A stretch of DNA of 16,879 nucleotides from an uncultured Dialister sp. GTDB taxonomy: Bacteria > Bacillota > Negativicutes > Veillonellales > Dialisteraceae. Shown here one piece after another: positions 1-6,767 of this stretch. The stretch is from assembly GCF_900765565.1 (NCBI RefSeq), contig NZ_CAAFRZ010000266.1, positions 1-16,879 of the forward strand. Reading direction: 5' to 3'. Under the pieces are notes generated by a model. It made no database searches, was not told where the DNA came from, and was given only the letters and a program-made list of their open reading frames with translations. Within the stretch, counting starts at the first letter, position 1. Every line of letters begins with the position of its first letter. Made by a program: the position numbers and the translations under genes.

Positions 1-210
1 AAACTTCGGTTTCCATCCTTACGCCGGCGCCTGATTCACTGGACAAATTCCTGCATCTTACGGACACCGGGTCTTATTGTGGTGTTTTTGTTTTGCGCCA
101 TTTCGTCACTTGCGGATGGCGGACAGATCGAAATTGAGGCCGAAATCGAGAGGGGCAGCAGCTTTGCTGCGGAGATGATAGAAGATAGATGGGAGAGGGT
201 CAGCCTACGT

Positions 211-240
211 CGGGGTGACTGAGGTGGCTGAGGGGAAAGA
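211..240. repeat. Possible fragment of repeat family B
   Basis: The segment carries GTGACTGAGGTGGCTGAGGGG. Very similar words (GTGGCTGAGGGG, GTGACTGATGGGG read on one strand or the other) form the arms of the family B element at about 4922-5165. Only about 30 bases match and no opposite arm is visible nearby, so this may be a decayed copy or chance. Confidence 0.35.
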
Positions 241-751
241 GGCTGACTAATAGCGGCTCCGTCGCAGTTGGAATCCTGATGACTCTGTCCACAAAATGTA
301 AGAATGCCACTGTAGCAGGCACCTTCTTCACGAAGGAGCGCTCCCCAAGAGTGATTGTCAAAGCCTGCCGTTCCGTGTAGAGATAGTATTGGCAATATTC
401 TGTACTTTCGTATTTATGATGCTCGTTACTGCTGTGCAGGATCCTGCTTCCCGCTTCCGTCCGGACGGGAGCGGAGCGGGGAAGGAGTATCCCTTGCGCG
501 AACAAAAGATTTCCATTTCCGGCCTCTTTCCTTACCTGGGATTTGGGAAAAGGGACACTACTTTTGAGAAATTTTCCTGCTCTTGAGAAGGCTCCTGATT
601 TGCCCCTCCCAAAATTGCGGGAACCCCCTGAATCACACCTTGAAATTGAAATCTTCATGTAAATTTAATAATATGCCTTTCTGATTGAGGTGGATAGTGG
701 CAGATTGGTGGCTTACTGTTATCAGCTTACCGCTTACAGAAGCTCCGAGGC

Positions 752-811
752 TATCCCCGCAGGAACGTTAGATATATCTTCGGCTGGGTGGTTAAGGAAG
801 TGCGGGGGATA
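752..811. other. Inverted pair that could fold as an RNA stem
   Basis: TATCCCCGCA at 752-761 is the reverse complement of TGCGGGGATA, and 801-811 reads TGCGGGGGATA, so the two can pair with one bulged G around a loop of about 39 bases. It lies between the gene-free region and the terminator of the leftward symporter gene. I do not recognise a known RNA family, and there is no clear promoter or terminator of its own. Confidence 0.25.
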
Positions 812-849
812 CAAAAATTCATAGTGGCCGATTATGAATAGGCAGTGAA

Positions 850-881
850 AAAGAGCCGGGATTTTTTTATCCCAGCTCTTT
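850..881 (-). terminator. Rho-independent terminator of the putP-like gene
   Basis: A 13-pair stem (850-862 with 869-881) surrounds a six-base loop about ten bases beyond the stop codon of the leftward symporter gene. The one position that mismatches on the plus strand (857 with 874) becomes a G-U pair in the leftward RNA. A short U run follows on that strand, so the hairpin fits leftward termination. Confidence 0.85.
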
Positions 882-890
882 CTATATGTT

Positions 891-2375
891 TTATTTCGAC
901 AGTTCCAGTGCCTTTTTAAAGGTTTCTTTGATTGTCTCAGAAGGTTCTTTATCCAGGAGGCTCACCACTACGATGGCGATGACGGAGAAGAAGAAGCCAG
1001 GAACCAGTTCATAGAGGCCGAACCATTCGAACTGTTTCCAGATGAGTACGGTGAGGCCGCCTACGAGGACGCCGGCATAGGCGCCTTTCAGGGTCATGCG
1101 GCTCCAGTAGAGGGAGAGAAGCACCGTGGCGCCGAAGCAGGCTCCGAAGCCGGCCCAGGCGTAGGAGACGATGGAAAAGATGTAGCTGTTCGGGTCGCTG
1201 CCAAGATACACAGCCACCGCCGATACAAGGAGAACCGAAAGCCGGGAAACCCGGATCAGGGTCTTCTGGGAGGCGTCTTTCTTGATGAATGCCTGGAACA
1301 GGTCACGGGATACGGCGGAGGAAGTAACGAGGAGCTGGGAGGAGGAGGTACTCATGATGGCTGCCAGGATGGCGGACCAGATGATGCCGGTAATGAAGGG
1401 GGCCGACAGCTGCTGGGCCATGAGGATGAATACCCGTTCTGCATTAGCGTTTTCCAGGGGCGTTGTCAGGTATGCCTTGCCTACGATGCCGATGGCAATG
1501 GCAAATGACAGGGACAGGAGCACCCAGGTCATGGCGATACGGGTGGATTTTTTCAACTCCTTCGGGTCCCCGATGGCCATGAACTTAACGAGGATATGGG
1601 GCTGTCCGAAGTAGCCAAGACCCCAACCCAGGGAGGAAACCATCATGGCAATGAGGGCTGCGGTGCCGGTGGAGTCAGGGAAGAAGGAGAAGAAGTCTTT
1701 CCCTTCCCCTGCCAGAATGTCCAGGGTCGGTACGGGACCGCCAAGGGCAATCATGCCGGCCACGGGGACGTAGATGACGGTGAAGAACATCATGGTGCCC
1801 TGGATGAAGTCGGTGAGAGCTACAGCAGAGAAGCCGCCGAGGAAGGTGTAGAATACCACCACGAAGGCCCCCAGAAGCAGGGCGTGGAGGTAGGGGATAC
1901 CAAAGATGGTATTGAACAGTTTCCCTGCAGCCACGAAGCCGGAGGAGGTATAAATGATGAAGAAGAGAATAATGAAGAGAGCGCAGATGAGGCGGAGACC
2001 ATTTTTCTTATCTTCGAACCGGTTGGACAGGTAATCCGGAATGGTAAGGCTGTTATTGGCCACTTCCGTATAGTTCCTGAGCCGCTGGGAAACGAGAACC
2101 CAGTTGGCCCAGGTGCCGATGATGAGGCCGATGCCGGTCCAGAAAGCGGAAAGTCCATGGAGGTAAGCGTAGCCCGGAAGGCCCATAAGCATCCAGCCGC
2201 TCATGTCGGACGCTTCGGCGCTCATGGAGGTGAGCCACGGTCCCAGCTGCCGGTCTCCTAAGATGTAGGACGACAGGTTCTTCTGCCGACGGGAATAATA
2301 AATGCCGATGCTCATCATGACCACCAGGTAGAGTATAAAGGCCAGGGCTATGGGCCAATTGTGTTCCAAATCCAT
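891..2375 (-). CDS. putP: Sodium/proline symporter (PutP type, SSS family)
   Basis: Predicted inner-membrane sodium:solute symporter of 494 residues, close to the usual PutP length of about 500, with a dozen or so hydrophobic segments. Residues 52-65 read SAEASDMSGWMLMG. This is the PutP signature in transmembrane segment 2 whose Asp and Ser (D57 and S59 here, D55 and S57 in E. coli) bind Na+. Residues 342-350 read STSSSQLLV, the segment 9 motif whose Ser-Thr pair also binds Na+. The family imports proline with Na+; proline as substrate is inferred from these motifs, and a related solute is possible. The ATG follows a GGGAGGAAT ribosome site. The gene is transcribed alone leftwards, ends in a clear terminator, and has a perfect inverted repeat in its leader. 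It is separated from the upstream tmcAL by a family A repeat. Confidence 0.9.
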   Translation of the reverse strand: MDLEHNWPIALAFILYLVVMMSIGIYYSRRQKNLSSYILGDRQLGPWLTSMSAEASDMSGWMLMGLPGYAYLHGLSAFWTGIGLIIGTWANWVLVSQRLRNYTEVANNSLTIPDYLSNRFEDKKNGLRLICALFIILFFIIYTSSGFVAAGKLFNTIFGIPYLHALLLGAFVVVFYTFLGGFSAVALTDFIQGTMMFFTVIYVPVAGMIALGGPVPTLDILAGEGKDFFSFFPDSTGTAALIAMMVSSLGWGLGYFGQPHILVKFMAIGDPKELKKSTRIAMTWVLLSLSFAIAIGIVGKAYLTTPLENANAERVFILMAQQLSAPFITGIIWSAILAAIMSTSSSQLLVTSSAVSRDLFQAFIKKDASQKTLIRVSRLSVLLVSAVAVYLGSDPNSYIFSIVSYAWAGFGACFGATVLLSLYWSRMTLKGAYAGVLVGGLTVLIWKQFEWFGLYELVPGFFFSVIAIVVVSLLDKEPSETIKETFKKALELSK

Positions 2376-2383
2376 GAATGATT

Positions 2384-2417
2384 CCTCCCATGATAGATTC
2401 GCAGCAGTCGAATCTAT
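2384..2417 (-). promoter_or_regulatory. putP leader: ribosome site plus perfect 9-bp inverted repeat
   Basis: On the leftward strand, GGGAGG (2384-2389) lies eight bases before the putP start codon. Immediately upstream of it, ATAGATTCG (2393-2401) and CGAATCTAT (2409-2417) form a perfect 9-bp inverted repeat with a seven-base loop. The position suits either an operator for a dimeric repressor or an RNA hairpin next to the ribosome site. No U run follows, so it is not a simple attenuator. The promoter is probably within the AT-rich stretch at about 2418-2460, but I could not fix its -35 and -10. Confidence 0.5.
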
Positions 2418-2510
2418 TTTGTAATGTTATATATCTATAAATGATAAAGGATTAGCGGGGTAAAGTAAAGGGAAAAATTATGGATGGTGAGAACGCGGAA
2501 AGTTCCAAAT

Positions 2511-2727
2511 GGTTGAATGGTTCATAAGGATTGTAGGTCGGGCGGCGCTGCGCTGGCCCAACCGGGTTGTGGCTGCATGCCAAGGCGGGCGCCTTGGCGA
2601 TGCAGGGGCGTAAGGTTCATGGACCGCCAGAGGCGGCGATTCCACCTTATGCCCCAGTGCGAAGCACCTACCACCTTGTGAACGAGCGGAAGCGATGTTC
2701 ACCCACAACCTTTACGAACCATCCATA
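2511..2727. repeat. Family A MITE-like repeat, copy 1
   Basis: GC-rich, non-coding element of about 215 bp between tmcAL and putP. Its ends (2513-2538 and 2702-2727) are imperfect inverted repeats matching at about 20 of 26 positions. Inside, 2540-2572 begins GGGCGGCGCTGCGCTGG and ends ACCGGGTTGTGG, and 2697-2714 reads GTTCACCCACAACCTTTA. Both blocks recur in copies 2 and 3. A small hairpin (GAACG paired with TGTTC, about 2680-2700) is also kept in all three. No transposase is encoded, so if mobile it would need one supplied in trans. It may also act as an RNA structure at the 3' end of the tmcAL transcript, where I see no ordinary terminator. Confidence 0.75.
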
Positions 2728-2753
2728 GAATTGATCCCACATTCTGCCAAACA

Positions 2754-3917
2754 TTAGAGGACGACCGGCGACCGGTAGAACTCCTGTCTTGCCTGCCGGT
2801 ATTTCTCTCCGTGGAGGCACCAGGAGCGGATGTCGCTGGCCCGGATGTCCAGAAGGAGAGATGCAGTGATGGCCGGGGGCAGGGTCCGCAATGCTTTGGC
2901 CATGGAAGTGATGAGAGGAATGGAAATATCATTCAAAAGGCGGCTTTTTTCTCTCCTGAGGGCGAGGAGCCTGGCATAGGATGGAATTTCATGGGCCATA
3001 AAGGGGGAGGGGCCGGTACCGCCGATGAGAAGCTGGGCACCGACTCGTTTGAGCCGGCTGTAGAGGTATCTTTTACTTTTGATATGGTCTACCATGTCCT
3101 TATAGGAAATTCGCTGGGATTCCCGGAACCATTTATGTTCGAGGCCTTCTGTAAAAAGGCCGGTGGCAGAGAGCGCTTTTTCATCCATGAGGCGGGAGGC
3201 GAGGAGGCAGGCTTCCTCGTAGCGATGGAAATCGGTGAAGTTTCCCTGCTCCATGAGCCCCTTTGCCTCTTCGGAAGCCTCCATTGGCAGCAGGGAAGTG
3301 GATCCGTTTTCCAGAAGCTCTTTTCTGGCGGTGGTGGCGGAAATATTGTTTTCCATGTCCCTGTGGTACACATGGATGGCCAGAGGCCAGTGACGGGCGA
3401 GAATGGCGGTGGCATAGCGATACCCAAGAAGGTTATTGGGCTTCGTGAGCTCCTTTGCCAGATGGGGAGAGTGGATTTCCATAGCCTTTGCCGAAGCCTG
3501 GGCGTAGGAAAGGCCTTCCTTCAAAAATTGGTGAAGCGAGTCGGTCCATGCCTCCGTGAGGCCGTAGGACGCTGCTTCTTCCAGTTCTTCGGCCTCCAGG
3601 GATTCAGTGCCGAAATAGATGGCTCCGCAGCCCAGAAAGTAAAGAAGACGGGCTCCTTCTTCGGCAAAGCGGTCCGCACTCTGGAGGGACGCAAGTACCG
3701 GCAGTTCAAACACCGCATCTGCGCCGGCCGCTGCGGCCCACTTTGCCCTAGTCCAGGGGTCAAAAAGGGCCGGTTCCCCCCGCTGAACAAAGGAGCCGCT
3801 CATGACACTAAAAATGGCCACATCCGGGTTGTTCTCCTTCAGCTCTTCAATCATTGTCTCATGGCCCCGGTGAAATGGATTCCATTCCGCAACGATACCT
3901 GCAATTTTATTTGTCAT
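2754..3917 (-). CDS. tmcAL: tRNA(Met) cytidine acetate ligase (TmcAL/YlbM family)
   Basis: A 387-residue nucleotidyltransferase-like protein. The N-terminus has GIVAEWNPFHRGH (residues 7-19), with the HxGH motif (H16, H19) that binds ATP, followed by MSGSFVQRGEPA (39-50), a hallmark of this family. AGADAVFELP (about 64-73) and a mid-protein NNISATTARKEL block also match it. In B. subtilis, TmcAL uses acetate and ATP to make N4-acetylcytidine at the wobble position of elongator tRNA(Met). Assignment of that reaction here rests on family similarity. The length is typical (about 390-410). The gene is divergent from the lipoprotein gene at 4023, with overlapping promoter elements between them, and ends just before a family A repeat. 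Confidence 0.85.
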   Translation of the reverse strand: MTNKIAGIVAEWNPFHRGHETMIEELKENNPDVAIFSVMSGSFVQRGEPALFDPWTRAKWAAAAGADAVFELPVLASLQSADRFAEEGARLLYFLGCGAIYFGTESLEAEELEEAASYGLTEAWTDSLHQFLKEGLSYAQASAKAMEIHSPHLAKELTKPNNLLGYRYATAILARHWPLAIHVYHRDMENNISATTARKELLENGSTSLLPMEASEEAKGLMEQGNFTDFHRYEEACLLASRLMDEKALSATGLFTEGLEHKWFRESQRISYKDMVDHIKSKRYLYSRLKRVGAQLLIGGTGPSPFMAHEIPSYARLLALRREKSRLLNDISIPLITSMAKALRTLPPAITASLLLDIRASDIRSWCLHGEKYRQARQEFYRSPVVL

Positions 3918-3961
3918 TTTCTGTATTTCTCCCTGTATTACCGTTTAATTTTTTTTATTTT

Positions 3962-3970
3962 ATCATAGCA
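3962..3970 (-). promoter_or_regulatory. Extended -10 promoter for tmcAL
   Basis: Read leftward, this is TGCTATGAT: a TGn extension plus a -10 of TATGAT about 45 bases from the tmcAL start codon. No good -35 is visible at the expected distance. That position is occupied by the -10 of the divergent promoter at 3981-3989. Confidence 0.5.
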
Positions 3971-3980
3971 ATCCTTCTTA

Positions 3981-3989
3981 TGGTATAAT
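3981..3989 (+). promoter_or_regulatory. Extended -10 promoter for the lipoprotein operon
   Basis: TGGTATAAT combines a perfect TATAAT (3984-3989) with the TGn extension, 33 bases before the start codon of the lipoprotein gene. The -35 region (about 3961-3966) is poor, as is common for extended -10 promoters. It overlaps the divergent tmcAL promoter. Confidence 0.65.
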
Positions 3990-4022
3990 GAGAAAAATAA
4001 ACTCCAAAGAAAGTGTTGAGCT

Positions 4023-4598
4023 ATGAATTATAAAAAAACGAAACTTGCATTATCGGCTGGGCTCCTCCTTGGGACTCTTCTTTTGGCGGGATGCGGCAAT
4101 AGCCTGGATGACCAGTTCCCTTTTGGAAAGAATCGCATTCACTGTGATAATGAAACCATTACTATTTCAACCCCCTTCGAGCTGGTTTCCAATGGGAAAC
4201 AGGTGGACCTGGGGGCCCGGGATGTGTCGAAGGTAAATGCGGAGGGCCATAATGCCCATCTGCAGATTATTGTTACCGGCAACCGGGTTTCCGATGAGGT
4301 GAATGAGACAAAGCTTGCGGCAGAAGCGGAAGAGGTGCTGAAAAAGGATTCCGCCATTTCCAACCTGAAATCCGAAAAGAAATCTTTTACCTCCGGTGAT
4401 ATCAAAGGAACGGAACTGATATTCACACTGACCGAATCCTCGAAAGGACGTAAGACTGACCTTACGGTGCAGGAATATATCTTTACCCAGAAAAATACGG
4501 TATGGCGTGTCATTTACCAGTATCGTACGAATGATGAAACCGGGAAAGCCCTGGCTGACCGGGTAGGCGGAAAGATTGCCCTGGGCAGTGAATTTTAA
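4023..4598 (+). CDS. Predicted lipoprotein of unknown function
   Basis: A 191-residue protein with a typical lipoprotein signal: a positively charged start (NYKKTK), a hydrophobic stretch from about residue 8 to 23, and the lipobox L21-A-G-C24. The mature protein would start at Cys24, be lipidated, and sit on the outer face of the inner membrane or be sorted to the outer membrane. The remainder is soluble, with alternating beta-like segments and a charged helix around residues 95-115. Its pattern vaguely recalls the PsbP/DcrB-like fold of small bacterial lipoproteins, but I cannot establish this by eye. No family is recognised and no function is claimed. The DUF4321 gene follows 26 bases later, so the two are probably co-transcribed. 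Upstream is an extended -10 promoter. The ribosome site is weak. Confidence 0.8.
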   Translation: MNYKKTKLALSAGLLLGTLLLAGCGNSLDDQFPFGKNRIHCDNETITISTPFELVSNGKQVDLGARDVSKVNAEGHNAHLQIIVTGNRVSDEVNETKLAAEAEEVLKKDSAISNLKSEKKSFTSGDIKGTELIFTLTESSKGRKTDLTVQEYIFTQKNTVWRVIYQYRTNDETGKALADRVGGKIALGSEF

Positions 4599-4624
4599 AA
4601 AGTAAAATCTATAGGAGTCTTTAT

Positions 4625-4888
4625 ATGCGTTTTTCCAAGGGATTTCTCCCTTTACTCCTTTTTCTGGCGGCCGGCGCCCTCATTGGCGGCATCCTGGGAC
4701 AGCTGCTGGAGGGAGTCAATTTTGTAGGTCTCATGCCATATTTCACCAGGACCTTTGAAATTTTTGACCTGAAGGATATCACTCTGAATCTGGGCATCCT
4801 CCAGCTCCACTTCGGCATCCGTTTCGCGCCGAATCTTATCAGTATCATCGGTATCCTGATTGCTTTTTGGCTGTATAAAAAGTTTTGA
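4625..4888 (+). CDS. DUF4321 family small membrane protein
   Basis: An 87-residue protein with two predicted membrane helices (about 6-27 and 70-84). The intervening stretch contains LNLGILQLHFGI (about 55-66). The layout of a Gly-rich first helix (AGALIGGILGQLL), a middle LxLGxLxLxFG-like segment and a short second helix ending in basic residues matches the DUF4321 family of Firmicutes. Its function is not known. The start is supported by AGGAG at 4613-4617, seven bases before the ATG. It lies 26 bases downstream of the lipoprotein gene, so the two are probably one operon. radC follows after a large repeat element; a DUF4321 gene near radC is, as far as I recall, common in this group. Confidence 0.8.
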   Translation: MRFSKGFLPLLLFLAAGALIGGILGQLLEGVNFVGLMPYFTRTFEIFDLKDITLNLGILQLHFGIRFAPNLISIIGILIAFWLYKKF

Positions 4889-4921
4889 GCCCAATGGGGT
4901 GTTTAGTCTCTTGCCATTCTG

Positions 4922-5165
4922 TAAGAGGTGGCTGATGGGTAACGCCTGACGGCGAAGTGGCTGAGGGGTAACGGGCTTCGCCCGTGGGGGAGATGTGCCG
5001 CGTCAAAATTATATGGCGGCACAAATTATATATTCAGTAGCAGAGACCACCAATAAATATTCTACGGCGCTCTATGATTTGTGCGCCGCTTCCTTCCCTC
5101 CCTATGCCGCAGGCGTTCCCCCTGAGCCACTTCGCCGCAGGCGTTCCCCATCAGTCACTTTTCGA
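4922..5165. repeat. Family B MITE-like element, full inverted hairpin
   Basis: Non-coding element of about 240 bp filling the gap between the DUF4321 gene and radC. The left arm (from about 4924) reads GTGGCTGATGGGTAACGCCT then GGCGAAGTGGCTGAGGGG. The reverse complement of the right arm (ending about 5163) reads GTGACTGATGGGGAACGCCT then GGCGAAGTGGCTCAGGGGG. Similarity continues inward for roughly 75-100 bases, through GTGCCGC and GCGGCAC words, so the whole unit can fold as one long imperfect hairpin. A small nested hairpin, ACGGGC/GCCCGT, lies at 4971-4985. No protein is encoded. The inner right-arm segment reappears at 9278-9378. Confidence 0.75.
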
Positions 5166-5249
5166 TACTTGCAGCATGAATATATCACCACAATTATAAC
5201 TTAACACCCTTTCCATTCCTTCCCTGATTCCAACCTTGAGGTGAACACT

Positions 5250-5933
5250 ATGCTCATTAAGGAAATGCGTCACGAAGATAAGCCGAGAGAACGATTTGCC
5301 ATATCCCCCCAGCTGGCCAGTAATACAGATCTGGTGGCTATCCTTCTTCGAACTGGCAGGCAGGGACATTCTGTCATGGAACTGGCAAAAGAAGTGGTGG
5401 ATATGCTGGAATCAAGTTCCGGCATTAATGGCTATGAAGATTTAAACTGGCGGGATCTCATCGATATCAAAGGAATAGGACCGGACAAAGCGGTGACCAT
5501 CTGTGCAGCAGTGGAACTTGGACGCCGGCTTTCCCTCTTGTGCAGCAGGAGGAAGTTGGTGAGTTTCAGTGCTCCCGATAAGGTGGCCGCTTTTTTCATG
5601 GAAAAACTGCGCCACGAAAACCAGGAGCATTTCGTGGTGTCCTATCTGAATGTGAAGAACCGGCTTCTTGGATACCAGGAGATTTCGAAGGGAAATCTGA
5701 ATGCAGCGCCGGTGGATATCAAGGAAGCCATGAAGTGGGGCATTCGCTTCAAGGCCTATGGCATGATTCTTTTACATAACCATCCGTCCGGTTATCCGGA
5801 ACCGTCCAAGGAAGATATCGAAGTAACAAAAACATTTGCCGCCGGTGCCAGGCTTCTGGATATGCAGGTTCTGGATCATGTCATTATAGGGGATGGGACC
5901 TTTGTCAGCCTCCATGAGAGGGGGATTATTTAG
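5250..5933 (+). CDS. radC: RadC-family JAB/MPN domain protein (UPF0758)
   Basis: A 227-residue protein. The N-terminal part has a helix-hairpin-helix-like segment (IDIKGIGPDKAVTICAAVEL, 71-90) of the type that contacts DNA. The C-terminal JAB/MPN domain carries the JAMM metal-binding pattern: H176 and H178 in HNHPSG, followed by PEPSKED ending in D189. Despite its name, the biochemical role of RadC is unsettled; a direct DNA-repair role has been disputed. I chose the ATG at 5250 rather than the GTG at 5241 because GAGGTGA (5238-5244) is a good ribosome site for the former and overlaps the latter. The start MLIKEMRHEDKPRER also matches the usual RadC start. The right arm of the family B repeat ends about 85 bases upstream. 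Confidence 0.88.
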   Translation: MLIKEMRHEDKPRERFAISPQLASNTDLVAILLRTGRQGHSVMELAKEVVDMLESSSGINGYEDLNWRDLIDIKGIGPDKAVTICAAVELGRRLSLLCSRRKLVSFSAPDKVAAFFMEKLRHENQEHFVVSYLNVKNRLLGYQEISKGNLNAAPVDIKEAMKWGIRFKAYGMILLHNHPSGYPEPSKEDIEVTKTFAAGARLLDMQVLDHVIIGDGTFVSLHERGII

Positions 5934-5974
5934 GGTGGCTGTGGCATGTAGTCGAGTTCGTGGTCCCGGGGATT

Positions 5975-6206
5975 GTAAGGTTCGTAAGGGTTGTGGATTG
6001 GGCTACGCTGCGCTTGCCAAACCGGGTTGTGGGTTGGCATCGCTAACGCTTGCCAACCGGGTGGGACGCTGCGCTTAATTGGAAGGGGAAAACTTTTGTA
6101 ACGCCGCCTATGGCGGCTCATGTTTTTGTCGCCGAAGGTGACAATTGAACCTTATGCCCCCGGCGAACGAGTGGAGCGACGTTCACCCATAACCTTTAGC
6201 CCCATA
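5975..6206. repeat. Family A MITE-like repeat, copy 2
   Basis: A GC-rich non-coding unit of about 230 bp starting about 40 bases after the radC stop. Its left end (GGTTCGTAAGGGTTGTGG, from 5979) is an imperfect inverted match to its right end (CCCATAACCTTTAGCCCCAT). It shares ACCGGGTTGTGG (6021-6032), CCTTATGCCCC and GTTCACCCATAACCTTTA (6181-6198) with copies 1 and 3, and keeps the small hairpin GAACG/CGTTC (about 6165-6184). It also contains an internal CGCCTATGGCGGC-type stem. It is in the same orientation as copy 3, and the two flank the small unknown gene at 6336. Confidence 0.75.
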
Positions 6207-6284
6207 CATCCCTATGGCTATGACTCGGATATCATAAGTCCTGTCCGAAGGACACCGGTTTTCCCTGCATGACCCTTCGTAAAA

Positions 6285-6293
6285 TGATATAAT
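6285..6293 (+). promoter_or_regulatory. Extended -10 promoter for the small unknown gene
   Basis: TGATATAAT gives a perfect TATAAT (6288-6293) with the TGn extension, 43 bases before the start codon at 6336. No convincing -35 is visible. Confidence 0.6.
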
Positions 6294-6335
6294 AGTATAC
6301 GGTAAAAATTCACTGTAAAGGACAGGTGTTTATTG

Positions 6336-6677
6336 ATGGAAGAAATGGAAAAAGGTAAGAGATATTCCGCAGAGTCCAAAGGATATACCTCCAAAATTTA
6401 TGAGATTCGCTTCATTCCTATCATGGAACGGCCGGAGTACCAGGAAGGACCGGAACGGGAAGCCTTGGAAAAGCTGCAGAAGGAAATGGCGGACAAGGAT
6501 TTCGAAAAATATGTAAATAATGGTCTGAACCGTATCATCTATGATGAAGGACGGCTTCTCCTGATTACCAGGTCTGAAATGTTCCGTACCATGCTCTATG
6601 GACCTTTCTTCAATGCCATCTGCAAGTCTTTCAATGTGGACAACTTCCGGGTGGTCAGTGAAGTGAACGGATACTGA
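6336..6677 (+). CDS. Small conserved-looking protein, possibly DnaA domain I-like
   Basis: A 113-residue soluble, charged protein that I do not recognise as a named family. The ATG at 6336 is preferred over an adjacent in-frame TTG at 6333 because AGGTG (6324-6328) is seven bases upstream of it. A promoter upstream and a strong terminator downstream mark it as an independent single-gene transcript. The second half contains YVNNGLNRIIYDEGRLLLIT, then RSEMFRTMLYGPFFNAICKS, then a short strand at the end. This helix-strand-strand-helix pattern with a hydrophobic 'grll.it.s..fr..l.gpf...i' run resembles the N-terminal protein-interaction domain of DnaA. That resemblance is my inference by eye and could be coincidental. 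The gene is bracketed by two same-oriented family A repeats. Confidence 0.75.
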   Translation: MEEMEKGKRYSAESKGYTSKIYEIRFIPIMERPEYQEGPEREALEKLQKEMADKDFEKYVNNGLNRIIYDEGRLLLITRSEMFRTMLYGPFFNAICKSFNVDNFRVVSEVNGY

Positions 6678-6686
6678 TTGAATTAT

Positions 6687-6722
6687 AAAAAAACTGCGGA
6701 ACTGAGGCTCTGCAGTTTTTTT
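6687..6722 (+). terminator. Rho-independent terminator
   Basis: A stem with core CTGCGGA paired to TCTGCAG (one G-U pair) and A/T-rich flanks, an eight-base loop (6701-6708) and a run of seven Ts at 6716-6722. It begins about ten bases after the stop of the small unknown gene. Confidence 0.9.
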
Positions 6723-6767
6723 GTGCCTGAAGGGGAGGATGGATGCGGTTTTGCCACATTAGTATAG

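Larger units (their letters stand above)
1..848. other. Gene-free region with palindromes and repeat debris
   Basis: I see no convincing gene here. The open frames (for example leftward 36-395 and 200-658) have low-complexity, Ser/Pro/Arg-rich translations, no recognisable motif and no well-placed ribosome site. The stretch contains a short repeat-family-B-like piece (211-240), a GC-rich imperfect palindrome at 447-484 built around the centre CCGTCCGGACGG, and an inverted pair at 752-761 and 801-811. It probably represents decayed intergenic repeat sequence downstream of the leftward symporter gene, but a gene remnant too degraded to recognise cannot be excluded. Confidence 0.5.

Noticed and set aside
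200..658. Leftward open frames in 36-658
   Set aside because: Ser/Arg/Pro-rich low-complexity translations, no ribosome site, palindromic repeats inside, no family resemblance.
2811..3968. A 385-residue rightward open frame opposite tmcAL
   Set aside because: It is antisense to a recognised gene and its composition is shadow-like (Gly, Phe, Cys rich).
4971..4985. Hairpin ACGGGC/GCCCGT as a terminator of the DUF4321 operon
   Set aside because: No U run follows, and the hairpin is part of the larger family B palindrome.
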